Shown here: positions 49,330-62,500 of the stretch, piece by piece
How the letters are laid out: each line of letters starts with the position of its first letter
How positions within the stretch are numbered: the first letter of the stretch is position 1
Assembly (NCBI RefSeq): GCF_947623445.1
Contig: NC_135240.1
Location: 10,788,001-10,852,000 of the forward strand
Length of the DNA: 64,000 nucleotides
Source: Clavelina lepadiformis
Lineage: Eukaryota > Chordata > Ascidiacea > Aplousobranchia > Clavelinidae
Direction: 5' to 3'
Notes under the pieces: generated by a model
Seen by the model: only the letters and a program-made list of their open reading frames with translations
What the model was told of the DNA's origin: nothing
Databases searched by the model: none
Program-made: the position numbers and the translations under genes

Positions 49330-51851
49330 TTACAGTTTCGATGAAGGAGCAAAATCATCCGAAAAGCATCTCTGTAAAAACAATAATTGTTCTTTCCAGA
49401 AATCCTTTTGCGCTTTGCAGTGGACACTTGTAACACCACCCCACATTAAAACGGAGTCAACAGTTTTCATATAACTTGCTTCAATGTGGGGAGTAAATGG
49501 GGGGCGGAGTTCGTGTCCTGCTCCGGGATATCGTAGGATTTTGTAATCCGGATGTCCTGATTTCTTCAAAAGTTTTTCTGCAATGTTAGTGTGAAATTCT
49601 GAAGCCACTCCGTTGTCGTCCATAGAAGCAACAAACATGTAGGATGTTTTGTGACGTTTATAAAAAGGCAAAACTAGGGAACTTTCCATTTCGGTAAAAC
49701 TTGGATAAGTAACTGAATGCCGACTTCTTACGTTTCCCGTCTGAGGACATATTCTTCTAGGGGAAATTTTTGTCGGCTTTATTGGGGGCGTTAGCGGCTC
49801 TCCTTTGTATATCATTGCCTGATGTGTAGCGAAGATTGGACCATTGTCTGCGATTACGCAACGAATATTAGGAAGAAAGGTGGCTAACGCGAGCGCTGAA
49901 TATATACCCATACAATGAGTTACTATCGCAATTCCTTTTTCGCTCTGTACCATTTTATGATTTGTCATAAACCGGTAAGCTGCCTCGAAATATGAAAAAT
50001 TCATGGACGTTTCGCTAAAGTTATCGGGCAGACCATCAAGACCAACATAAGGCAGGCCCATGCTGACATATCCATGCGAAGCAAGGAGGGCCGGTATGCC
50101 TTCATTGGTGCCAGGAAACGACCCACCAATCGAGATTACACCTTCGGGGATAAAATATTAAGAATGGTTTTAGTATTTAATACCTTATGATGACGTGTAT
50201 GGATCATTAATACATGCTTGTTTTATCACGATTGACTACTCCACAGTTATATCTTGGTGTACGCTTTTCACTTCACATAACAAACCCGGAAATCTTCCTT
50301 CGTTTGCTGGTGTATACAGAAAAGCATGCAATCCATCATCCCTTATTACAAAGCGTTGACCTCCTGGACGCAAATAATATCTCGTGGACACATTCTCAGC
50401 CAGACAATTTCGCGAATCAATTTCAAGAGATGTTTGTAAATTTCCGGGAAAAACTTTTATCACGATTTTTAATGGTCTGCTCACGTCTCCTTGTATAAAC
50501 GAGGGGTAGGACCTCTGACAAACAAAAGCAAAGTTGTGATGAAGATAGTTAATCCATTTTAACGATACATTTGTAAATCAACCTTAGCAAACAACATTCT
50601 GGGGTAGAAATAGATAATTTATTCTAAAGCTTCAAATAACGGCATCGTCCGGCTATGTTTCTAAAATACAGGATTTTATAGTCAGTGCTGAATTTTGTTA
50701 TTTGGAATGACATGCTAGGCTTATCTAATGATCAAAGTTAATTTTAAAACTGCATGTGGTGACATGTAACATTTACAATACACAGATTTGCACCCAGTTT
50801 CTCGGTGAAGGCTTCATGCCCCAAAACAAACCCATGGCTTCCACCCCACGGTAATAACCTCCCGTTGATTTTTGTTTTGTCAGATCGATCTTTCCTATTT
50901 GAAAGACAAATTTTGCATTTTTTATTGTTTTAAATATATGTATATAAATAAGAAATTGGAATGTTAGGCTATCAGTTGGTTCATACCTCGTGAATCTGAT
51001 GTGTAATGACTGATGCATTCAAATGCTAGATTTTTGTACGTTGTGACATGGGAATATAATGTGTATGGCTGGTCTGCAACCAGTCCTATAAAATCATAGA
51101 ACATAGTAAAAATATAACAGAACATATATCTCTATTTACAATAAATATGTCAAACCAATGTAAATAAATATTACTTAATTGCAACTGAATAGAATAATTT
51201 GATTTAACAATCTTCAACAATATAGGATTGATTTTTCACCTACTGCTCTTATTAAAAGCACACACACCATGTCCCAAGACAGCGTTAAGATACTACCACG
51301 ACTAAAAACTACCTTTAACTGTGCTTTAGAAAATTTTATTAATATCATCAACTAAAGATGATTTTGATAATAAAACAGTTTTCTAAAACATTGAAGGCGT
51401 TGTTATATAACGAATTAATAAATATATAACGAAAGTTTTAGAGTTGAGGCATGTGTACCATTTCGCCAGGGCCAAGAAAATTTTAAATATGAGTCTGTGT
51501 TGTTTTATAACCTTTCTTGTGGAATAAAGCAGGGTTGTACCAGTCTACTTAAATAATAGAGTACATGTACAATCCAATACTTTAATAATCACTCCATTTC
51601 CGAATAACATTACTACATGACATTAACATCTCACGTACACTTTGATTCAGATCCTTTTAACAGCTAGAGATACTGTCAAAAAATAAGTTTTTCAAGTCAC
51701 AGTGTATCCTAGTTTACAAAATTACCAGGAACTATTTTTTACACTATGGCCATGACCCCACCACTCACTCACCTTCAACTGAGATAGTGACTTGTTCATC
51801 AAATATACTCGGCTCTGGCCAAATCTTCAGGCAAGCAGAATGATGGGCCAT
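49330..51851 (-). CDS. Peroxisomal BAAT/ACOT-family acyl-CoA enzyme
   Basis: Five exons on the minus strand: 51851-51773, 51085-50987, 50894-50794, 50514-50286 and 50141-49330; 1320 nt in phase, 439 residues. The N-terminal beta-sandwich (about 1-130) has FDEQVTISVEGLVADQPYTL and GVEAMGLFWGMKPSP, as in bile acid-CoA:amino acid N-acyltransferase and the type I acyl-CoA thioesterases. The alpha/beta-hydrolase part has FPGVISIGGSFPG, LLASHGYVSMGL and the nucleophile elbow VTHCMG with Cys246. Asp345 (SMDDNG) and His379 (YPGAGHELRPPF) complete the triad. Known thioesterases of this family use Ser here, whereas BAAT uses Cys, so an acyl-CoA:amino acid N-acyltransferase is favoured; the amino acid and acyl substrates are not known. 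The protein ends in SKL, a canonical PTS1, so it should enter peroxisomes. Confidence 0.9.
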
Positions 51852-53705
51852 TGTCAAGGGCCTTACATATACAGTTAGCAGTTTTTATTACAGGATTTAG
51901 CTAGAGCAGGCTACTCTTTTACACCACTGGATATCATGGATGAAAAGACTAGAGTGAAGGATTTAATTTGAGACAGGTTTATCGAAATATTTGACTTGTG
52001 TTTTAGTGCTCAAAAGACTCCACTTGGCTCGTGCTAACGTGGGAATTTCAGTTGACATATCACTATGTAATACATTCTATTGAATGTGCAAAAGCATCAT
52101 AATTGGATAACATCAGATTTTATGCTTGTATTTACGCTACAAGTATTCAGAAATTTGTTTATTATCGACCAAAAATAAAAAATAAATCGTAAATCATGAC
52201 TCAATTTGACTTACGAATGTAGTTAAAACACCTTGTTTTGACTTGGTCTTGCACTGTTAGTGACTTGACCCTATTTCCATCAATGCTAGATATACTTCCT
52301 AAAACGGAGAGGGAGTGGTGGTTGAAAAATGGACTTGAGCCCAGCCCATATCAATTCGACCCGCGGCATTCAATTCATACCCAGACCTTATGAATTCTGA
52401 TCCAATAGCCTACCATGTGAATTTAGTCACGATGGTTGTCTAAATCAGGTCTGAGCCCAGCCTATTTCAGCCGATACAAATCTAGAACTAGGGCTATTTC
52501 AAATATTCAACTTTGTCCAAGATCCATCAGATCAAAGCACTACAAGATACTCATATGATGTTGTAGCCTTCCCTTCTGTAATCACTCTTACATTGTTTAA
52601 AATGGTATGGGCTAAGGATTTCTGTGTGTTAGGCTCAAATCCATCTTCAGCTCACAATTGTTAAGCTGCTAAAACGGGCTTCCTCTGCGAGCTTGGAGAC
52701 ATAGGCCTATAGGCTGAAATATGCCACAAAGTGTTAGAAAATTTAGTTAATGATTGATTGAGAAAGAGTAAAATACTTCATTTATTTTATAGGTTGTAGT
52801 CACGAGGGCTTCGTTGCACTTTGGCCTAGTATTCTTTGTCAGTAAACCTATCGCAACAAACCACAAACAGAGGTTACACAAATTTAATATAAGCGAGTCA
52901 TGTCATAATGAAACATGGGCAAAAGGCATTATTACGGCCTATATCTATATATGGCCGATATCTTACACAAGTCTGACACCAAGCAGACTCTATACAGTAC
53001 ATAAGTTCTTCGATCCTTGATAATAAATGTGTAAACACTGTAATGACACACTGGCTGTCGACCTATCGTGTGCAGTACTGTAGAACCTGTCAAAACTAAA
53101 TAAAAACTAACTAAATAACACAGCAGCCTACTCGCACAGTGTAGGCTAGTAGTGTACTATCTTGTCTGGCCACTTGGCGGATAGTGTCATTGTATTTGGA
53201 CAACAAAATCGACGTACACTCGTACAGGTAGGCCTATTCGTGTGACAAACTTTGTTAAGCACATATATCCCTCCTTTTAGTATACTGTGTGTGGTCAAAC
53301 GCCGATATTGGTGAGGCAGCGCTATAGTTTGCTCACAGTAAATAATGTGGCAGTTCACGTTAAATGGAAAAAAAGTCAGGCATGTAAATGACCGATGGTT
53401 TCCCAGTAACACATTTATAAGACAACTTTCCAACTGGTCTATACATGCGACTTAGCATAAAAACGAAACATCAAAGCACCGAATCAGCGCCACAAATATT
53501 CAAAAATTTTGAAACGATAGTTAAACGGATAGATGGACAGAAAAAAGAAATAAAACGTGGTATTTTCAGTGCTACATTATCTCACAGCACTTGTGTCTCG
53601 AATGTTTAGTGGGTATACTAGTTTTGTTCCACTACGGTAGCTTTGGTTTATGCTTTTAATGAATAGTCACCTTATGCCTATACGTAGCCGCTATATGTTT
53701 TATAC
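51852..53705. other. Upstream of the BAAT/ACOT gene
   Basis: No exon recognised. Frames at 52814-53020 (+) and 53146-53433 (-) show no domain. Degenerate phrases near 52350 (ATTCGACCCGCGG) vaguely recall the fold-back repeat unit but are too short to call. Confidence 0.4.
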
Positions 53706-54029
53706 CAGTGGTTCTCAAACTTTTTTAAAAGAAAGTAAGCAACGGTCTCCTAGCAATTTTATAAATGCCTCACGGTCCCTTAAAAAATCAACACAAATAA
53801 ACACAAAACAACACGTCGGTTATTATGGTATCATTGTGACGGGTGTACCTGCTTCTTTGCAACCAGTTCGGCTACGTTTGGTTCCGTTTTGGACAACGCA
53901 ACCCTAATATCGTGAATCACATTCAAACGGTTTCGAGCTTTTGGCTTAAAGGCAAGTAGTGCCGTTTTTTTGGAAGGTGCTTCGCGGTCCCAGAAAATTG
54001 TCTCGCGGACCCCAGTTTGAGAACCACTG
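53706..54029. mobile_element. hAT-type MITE with perfect 8-bp target duplication
   Basis: TTTTATAC at 53698-53705 and 54030-54037. The ends are CAGTGGTTCTCAAAC and GTTTGAGAACCACTG, perfectly inverted over 15 bases. The 324-bp interior has CGGTCCC repeats and no transposase. Confidence 0.94.
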
Positions 54030-54037
54030 TTTTATAC

Positions 54038-55090
54038 TTTTACATTTAGCATAAGCGGATTCCACAATCGCTTCGTCGTGTTCCTCATCAATTATAAGAA
54101 AATACTCTCAATAATCATAAATAGGCCTACAATGTTCAGCAGTAGAAATGCGTTTTAATTGCCTGTGCTTTGCACGGTATTCATTTGTATCCCCAATAAG
54201 TCCGCCAAAGCGCCTGACTTATGCTGATGGCTATCAAGTGATGTTGACTATTGCACGTTTGTGCCAGGAAGAGAACATGTCGCGAGCAGAGGCGGTTCGG
54301 TGGTGCTGTCATGTCTGATCCTGGGCTGTTATGGGAACCTTTGTCTTAACTTTTATAATTATTTTAAGTACCGTCTCGAAATATAAGTCATTTATAGCAA
54401 GCTGTTGAGTATTTTATTTCCTGTAGGCTATAGTGACAAGCCGTTAATCAGCATGAACCTGGCAAAAAGGATCGACAAATTCCGTTACACTTGTCCTGGA
54501 CGCAGGCCGTTGTATAGAGTGGGCTCAGGCAGGCCAGTTGGCTTGGATCTATAAGACTTTTAATGGGGGGTATTATTTGCAAATCACATTCATTCTCAAG
54601 CTGCGATAAAGGAAGCTTGTATAGTAATTACAGAAACGTTAAAAGGTTGTGTGCCAAAATATACTAATTAACTTGGACTGGAAACTTAGGCAATTTTCTT
54701 GCCGTTAGCTGGATGGCAGTAGCCGTTTGCAGGCGGTTAGCTGTCGTAGTCGCTAATTCTCATGTCACATTGATCGCAAGCAAAACTGCTATTTATTATT
54801 TAGAAATGCGATGAAAAGGGTTCTACTGGCAACTTATGTCATGCTAGACCACAAAGTTTATCAGGAAAACAAAGTAGGTATTCAAGCATTAAAATGATTA
54901 ACAAAGAACCAATGGATTACCAAAAATTGTGCTCGAAATTCTCTTGTACATGTACGTTTTCGGCTAATGGTTACCGAAATCTTTAGTCGTTAAGAACTCT
55001 CTTAGCTGGCCAAATTTTCCCATCCCTTTTATTCTGTTACTCTTAATATTTAATTGAATTTTCATTTACACTGGATTATTTACCTTTTTA
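54038..55090. other. Intergenic DNA
   Basis: Nothing recognised between two MITEs. Confidence 0.4.
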
Positions 55091-55406
55091 CAGGGTTGCC
55101 ATTGGTCTGGACGCAAACATAAGGACGATTAGGAAAGAAGAATACTACCTTAAACAGTGCAAAACAGGAGAAGGCAATCAACGTTCCTAAAAAAACGAGA
55201 CACTATTTGCATGTTCTTAACTTTGGTATCTCTTTGGTATAAAATGATATACTGAAGGGTGCGAAATGCCTAAAGTAGGAACCTCTACCCTAAAAATAAG
55301 ACAAAAATAAGCACGTTTCTTAGAAATAAGGGTATTAGTATTTTCTAAGACAATGAGCTTGAAAATAAGCACAAATCTTAGAAACGGACACGGAATGGTA
55401 ACCCTG
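55091..55406. mobile_element. hAT-type MITE
   Basis: The left end CAGGGTTGCCATT and right end AATGGTAACCCTG are inverted with one change. Flanks CCTTTTTA (55083-55090) and CCTATTTA (55407-55414) are an 8-bp duplication with one mismatch. The interior repeats AAATAAGCAC-TTCTTAGAAA. Confidence 0.85.
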
Positions 55407-57637
55407 CCTATTTACAAACTATACGAAGGCCCTTCTAATAAAATCTTGTGAAACATTTGCTGTATTAACACATAACCAAACAAGTGGAATGTTTAATGAG
55501 GAAACGTATAGTCTTATGAACTTTTGATTTTTTGCATGATTTTCCTAGCACTATAGAATAATATCTGCATATAGTGTGTAAACTTAGCAACTGACCATTT
55601 TGATTCAGTATTTAGGAATTACTAGATAATTTTTGCAGGGACCTAAATTGTGCTCTACACCGCCCTTATTCGGCGTACAGTATACTGCTCGAGCGATAAG
55701 GAATCAATCATTCCTTATCGCCCCTTATCCTTCCTTAAGTATAGTACTGTATATTCAGGAATAGTGAGTTTAAGTCGTGCAAAGACTCAACTCAGCCCGA
55801 GGATAAAGATTGTGACATCATACCATCATTAAATACTCAAAAAATTTATGCTTGCTAATATGTAAGTATATATAAAAGCCATCTTTGTATTAAATATTGA
55901 TTTAGCAAGTGTTGTTTCCAACTACTCCAGTTATTTACTGTCAGCACAACCTGAAATGCAGAGCGTAGCAAGTACAAAGTAAGTTATTAACAAATACTTT
56001 AGGCAGAAATGGTTGATGTAAATACTTGCTCATCGGGCAAACTTCTAAAAATACATGACAATGTTGACGCAAACCACTTTGCTGTAATTGAATATTTTTA
56101 CCATTAAGCTTGTTCGGACATTACTTCCGATTTTCGGTAACAATGTAGGCTTATTACCTACTATATATAGTTAATAATACACTAAAGCTAGTAGTAGTGG
56201 TAAACATAGAGTACTAGTAGTCGTAACAAGACACAATAATATAGTAGCCTAAGCATAGTTGTGCTTACGTAATTGTTGCTAAATACCTTATAACTTACTG
56301 TAAATTTATCCTTTTAACGTGTTGTAAATAAGTTACACGATACCAACTGCCAATAATACACAGTAACTTATATAGGTTTGTAGGTAAAATAACACCTGAC
56401 ATAATTACTTGATAAAGCTAGTACCGATTTAAGGCACATCATAAGGCCTCCCAATTGTTTGATGCAAGCTTAGTTTATATAAATTACATATAACGAAATA
56501 TAAATGAGCTAATGTATTTTTTGAATTTTTATTGAAAAATTTGTTGTATTTTTAATATTGCTCAGCTTTTGAAAACAATAAATTACTAAATAAACAATAT
56601 AAATTTATTCAAAATTATTTTAAAATTTAAACGTTTGGTTCAATTTTTTATTTTTTTTTTCGATTAACGTAGATTAAAATGAATCCAGTTATATAGTGGT
56701 CTAAATAAATCTAGTAATAAATTTGTGTAAATTTATTTTAATTTACCTCAAATTTCATAACCTTTATTTAACTCGTGGTTTTTGCAACAGGTAGCAAGTG
56801 ATTTTATGGATAAATCACTTGAACTTTGACTAAATAAAACCAGGGACCCAGTAACCAGTTTCTCGCCAATGGTTTAATTTTTAACATTCGCCCCATTTCT
56901 CGATCCGAAATATGTGCGAAACAATCTGAAATTTGTTATTAGGGGAACTTTATGCTGAAAAACGTTTGATGATTTTGTTTACTTTGCAAACACTTTTGAC
57001 GTAAAGTTTGTGCGGAACGATTCCTGGCCATCAATATACTGCATAGTTGTAAAGCATTAAAGTGGGAGAAACGTTTTATGAGATAACGTCGGAAGCGAAA
57101 AATTTTCCACGAGAGAAATTTTTTTATCAATTAGCGTTTGACTTAACTGGAAAACTGAATTAGAAATATTTTGAAATGTAAGTTACAATGAACTTGAATC
57201 ATTACGTAATACTGCATATATTATTTTCTATTATCAGAAGCAATTAAAAGATCTGTTGTGGTACTTATAGCTATAGACAAGGTTACTATAAACAAGGTAA
57301 AAAGCAAGACATTGCAGGCTTTATGTGTTGATGTATATTGTCGTTATATAATCATTTATACAGTAAATACAATGAAGAGTAATGTAGAAAACAGTCAGGA
57401 TAGCGCTTGCTAAAAACACCAACAATCCAATGGAATATTTTATAAAATAATATTATGAACCACGGGGTATGTTTGATTTATGTTTGGCAGGAAAAATTTG
57501 TTATAGCTGTTTCATACTCTTGCCTCGTGACAACTATTGTGAAGTCACAAAATCGTCATAAACAAATATTTTTAACGCAGAGCAAACAACGACTGTGTTG
57601 AATCACAGTCAATAACATCAAGGTATATACAGTATAT
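55407..57637. other. Intergenic DNA upstream of the small RING gene
   Basis: Very AT-rich, no exon recognised. A TATATA run at about 57624-57639 lies 115-130 bases before the RING gene start codon and might be its TATA box. A short upstream frame with its own ATG (57641) ends before the chosen start. Confidence 0.35.
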
Positions 57638-57752
57638 ATGATGAACACGAGTCTATGCCACCGGTCAATTACTTCGATTTTCGTCCCAAGAAGAAAAGCT
57701 AAGTTATACTGAAAAGAAAGTTGTGGTTAAAATATATACCTTAAATATAGAC

Positions 57753-58424
57753 ATGGACTTGTTAAAAAATGGGCTAAACGTGGGATTTCCATTTGTTGAT
57801 AATGGTAAGTTTGAAAATTTTAATTCATTATTAGATGTGACATGTGCAGTATCAACTATCTTTTCTATAGATTTCATTTATGTTTGTTTCACGGCTATAC
57901 AAGATTAGAACGGAAATTGAATTTTTTTTACAAAGTATACTATTGTTGTAATTAAAAACCTTTGTCTAACAGCAACCTACGACCTTCTCAAAACTCGAGT
58001 CGCATTGAACGAAGGATGCTACGAAACAAAACATAACACATCGCCGGTAAACAGCTCGTTTCAGCCACAACGGCAAGCGCGAAATGCAAGTCAGCAACAA
58101 GAAATACATTTTCAAGAAGAAACACAATTGCTACAGGATGGTCGGCAACAGGGAAGGATCAAGCACCAAAGAAATCCTGTTGAAAATGACGATGTGATTA
58201 CGTCGAAAGTTAAAAGCGGTTCAGGACAAGATAGCCAAACAAGTATTCCTGTTTGCGTCATTTGTTGGTCAAATACAGCAAACACAGCGATAAAAGACTG
58301 CGGGCACGTATGCATGTGTCTTTCCTGCTCCCGGCAATTAAGACCTTGTAAAGTTGGAGGCAATAAAACGTGTCCACTTTGCAGGAAAAACATCACGGGA
58401 GTTATCAAATTATACTATGCCTAG
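57753..58424 (+). CDS. Small RING-finger protein with neuralized-like C-terminus
   Basis: Two exons, 57753-57804 and 57973-58424, joined in phase 1, give 167 residues. The first 110 residues are Gln/Asn-rich and without a recognisable domain. The C-terminal C3HC4 RING reads CVICW, DCGH, CMCLSC, CPLCR and ends TGVIKLYYA, the same layout as the RING of the NHR-RING gene at 46476-46747 (CVICC, DCGH, CLCEEC, CPICR, QDIIKMFRV). It lacks an NHR domain. It is probably an E3 ubiquitin ligase or a regulator of one; substrate unknown. The last intron has phase 1 in both genes, fitting descent by duplication. A start further upstream cannot be excluded. Confidence 0.8.
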
Positions 58425-58605
58425 AACAATTTTTACGACTTCCACATTGCACTTAGAAAATAATTATTTTTTGAGTTGTATTTATTTGTTCTTTAAACAG
58501 TGTTTTTTGTTGTTCGACTTGCCTGTACCTGTTTTTACGCAAATTTTTATTTGTAGCAAAGAGTTATTTTTTTGCCTTGTTCTTGTTGAAGCTCACGACC
58601 TTTGA

Positions 58606-58611
58606 AATAAA
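58606..58611 (+). terminator. Polyadenylation signal of the small RING gene
   Basis: AATAAA 182 bases after the stop codon. Confidence 0.5.
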
Positions 58612-59501
58612 AGAAAAGATGAAAACAAAGTGTAAGTCTTTGAATGGCTCTATCTAAACCGTTGAGCATAGTTTATAGGCCAAGGGTGAAGAAAGTGCGG
58701 CCTTTTCAAGAAGTTTGTGCGTCCTTTTAACCACTCAATGCTACAAATATTCTCTCGGCTGCTAATTTTTGCCTATTTTTACCCTGTGGATTAATTCATT
58801 CTAAATTCAACGACAATGGAACCAAATAGCCTATCGTATAATTAGCTCATTATGAACAATTTCATTGAAGCCGTGCTATTTCTTAAAAAGATTTTTGTGT
58901 AATAGTTTTGTTTACACGCAGATTTTAAGTCGCCACCTAACTGATTATTCCAAGAGAATTGAAATGCAGCCATCAACTATATAAAAAAAAGTGCCCCTTA
59001 CCCTGGCCAACTGCATAGGCTAACCATTCTTGAAATATGTTGTATTTGTGGTAAATGGCGTAAAGTAAGCATAGAGCAGTAAAGTAAACACAAAGTAACA
59101 GAATTTCCCAATCAAATCGCACCTTTGACAACGGGCCAAATATTTGGTGATAACAAGAAGCCAAAAGCAAATAACATGAAACAAATTCATAACAAAGATA
59201 TTTCGTTCAGCTATATACTGTAACACTGGTCACTACTTCGGGCAGAAACATCGAAAGACGTTCATTGTAAAGTTATAAAGAAACTACAAAGAGCTTATAG
59301 GTGTATTTTGCGAACCCTGCCACACAAGACGTTTCAATCTGGAAAAATTGTGTCAAGCTAAATAAATACGGCTTTGGAAACGGGAGAGAAAATTGCAATA
59401 TACTGTTGCCTACATGTGTAACTTGTATTTATGCGCTATAACATTTTGTGTAAATTGTGTCAGCTTTCATATAGCGTCAGTTTAGAACCTTGAAACATCC
59501 T
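58612..59501. other. Convergent space between the small RING gene and Cdx
   Basis: Must contain the Cdx 3' UTR on the minus strand. No exon or repeat recognised. Confidence 0.4.
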
Positions 59502-62500
59502 TCACTGCACATGTTCATTTCCAAATGTGGTGTTAGTAACCGCAGCGCGCTCAGAAGTTACGCTGTTTGTTGCTGACGTCACAGCTATTGTTACATTTTC
59601 ACCAGCAGATACGATTGGCTTAATATCAAGTGAGACCATTGGAGGGTAGGTAAGACCTTGAGGAGACATATCGTACTGATAAGTCATATGGGGGTGATGT
59701 TGCGCAATACCGCTATCTTGCGGATCGTGTAAACTGCTACCAACGCCGCTAGAGTCATGTTGACTGACATCAGTCGGTTGACTGTAGTTCATCATGTTTG
59801 CAGCCTGCTGAGGCATGTGAGCGTTTTGAATGTGTGATGATGGCAGTACCGGTGAGCTTGGCAAAACATGTCCGCTGTGTTCTGATTCGTTATCATCTCC
59901 TCCATCGATATCGTCAACTTCTTGCTCGCTGGTGGACTTCAAGCCTTCTCCGCTTTTCTTGTTAGCCTTGCGCTCCTTTGCGCGACGATTTTGAAACCAT
60001 ATTTTAACCTGGCGCTCGCTCAAGCCGAGTTGCACCGCCAGTTCTGCCTTTCTTCGGATGGTAATGTAGCGACTGAAGCGGAATTCTTTCTCCAGCTCCA
60101 GTCTCTGGTGGTCGGAGTAAACCACTCGGTATTTGTCTTTGGTCCGCGTTTTACCTGCTTAAAACAAATGTGAAACATGACTTCACGTTTGTTGTTATTA
60201 ACTGTGTTGTTCAATTTGCGCTGTACTTGATAATTTTTTTATGCTAAATACATTTGACGTTCGCGTCAGTTATAATTATGTAAATGGCGGCTTTTTTTAA
60301 TCTGTCACATTACGAGCAAAACGCTGCAGAAAAAGAAGAGCTCGGAGTTACTTGCTTTAAAAACTCTTATTAGAACGTCTCTGCTCGCATTTCCAATTCT
60401 GCACTTTTGTATTTTACGAGGCTAGCCCCGATGCATCATAAAAACGTTTTTACGAGTCTCTCGTCAATCGTTAGCCGCTAAAACAACCAGCCGAGAGTTT
60501 TACGATCAAAGCGACAACTGCAAGCTTCATGCTAATTTGCATGCACCGGGAACGTCACTCTAACAGTAATGCGAACGCGCTTTACGACCTTACGCCAAAT
60601 GCTTTTGGCTTCGTATTCTTACCACGTGAAGGCAAAAGACCAAAAGTTCGCTCAAATACTTCGCTATGTCATATAAGAGACTTTTATCCATTCCAGCATC
60701 ATCAAGCATGTAAGTTGAACGTCAAAAACAATTTTTGAAAGCTTGTGTTAGGTTTGGTGCACTTCGGGGTTGTCAAATCAGGATTTGGTTAATGTTTCAT
60801 AAGAATGCTAACTTTTGACAACTTTAGTTAACAAAATTTTGTCAAATTAGCTTGTATGGAAGCGTATCGAATGTAGTCCACAAATGGCCACCCAAAGTCT
60901 TGTTATAAAAATATTACAGTCTTTTGTCTGATTTTGTTTCCTGTCCAACAAGAAAAATATTTGAGTGAAAAGCTGCGCGTTTGTATGGCACAGAGTGTAT
61001 CTGCAATATGCTGGGCCATAATTTTTAACCATTTATAGAATTGCGCGTCAGTGTTTCTACAAAATTTTCTCCAAACACAGTTACAAAGCTTGCGTTAAAG
61101 ATAAATTTATTTTAATAAAAAGAAGGCATCACCGGCGAACGAAACGCAATATCGAAATCACTATTTGCTGTCTGTCATTTGCCGAGAACAAATGTTAATT
61201 ATTTAGAATCCGCTACCGAAACAAACAAATTAAAGCAATCGAGCCAAAAGATGAAACAATTTACCGCTTCTTTGATAAATATGTAACAATCGTCAAACAC
61301 GATCGAACTGTAACGTCACAAACCTGGAACGATTATTTTTAAATAAAATTTTCCACATTGTCAATTGAAAAACACTTTTTTACATTCGATTAAATTAAAA
61401 TTCGACCAGATTAAAGTCATAAAAAATTAACTGCAAGCATAATGAACCTTAGCTCTGTACAGAATTTTTCTACATATTTTATTATTATTATTATTTGTTT
61501 GTTAGTTATTTTCTTTTCTTTCTTGGATATTTCTTCAGCTTCACTAATGTATTGTTTGTCCAGCGCTTATTTTTTTACTATTTTTGGAACTATTGTTACT
61601 ATCATCTACTTACGTTTAGGTTTCACAAAAAGTAGACGTATTTACAATAATGCCCCAAACAAAACCTCTTAATAATTTTTGGTCAATGTATTTACAGCTG
61701 TTAGATCAGTGGCGACTTTTTATCTTTTGACGCCATAGAATTGAAGAGTTTGTGATATTAGTGGGAATTTCTTGAAAATTATAGGATGGAGAAAATTACT
61801 TTAACCTACTTTTATGCGCGTAATAATTATTGAAAAAAATGCGACAAAAATACTTCAAAAAACTCTTAAGTGTCTCAACAGATACACATTTTTACTTCAG
61901 CGGCCGGAAGGTAATGTTACGTTTCCGAAATGTCTTTGTCCACTATCCAGAAACGAATTGCGTCAGTGGCCGAAATCTCGCCGTCTTTAATCACACCGTT
62001 GTACAGACGTCGCATTTGAGTAGCAAACAAGGTCGACGTCACAATGTTGTTTGTTTCGTGACAATACGCTCCTCTTTTGAACGTTGCCGATCCTGTTTTA
62101 GCTCTTGATCATGTCGCCTTTTCTGAGATTTCAATCATGACGTAAAAATATGCTTAAAAGCTAAATTTATGACGTCGTAAATCGTACGCCAAATAAGTGG
62201 CACGCAAAATTTAAGATGAGCGAAAATTTAAACTTAATTCTATTGCTAACTACATCGGCTAAAAAGTGATGTTTTTATTGCCAACAAAATGGTTGACGAG
62301 AAGCTTGCAGTATCGTAACCGTTATTTTTTCTGAAAAATTCAAGAATCATCAAAAATATGGAATTTGCTTTGAGTAACACACTCTTGCAAACTGTAACTT
62401 CTATGAAAAACTGTAAACCGAAAATAGATTAATTCAATACAATTAGCGACATAACAACACCTTATTCAGCACGCAGATGCAAGTTGAAGCAATAAAATAC

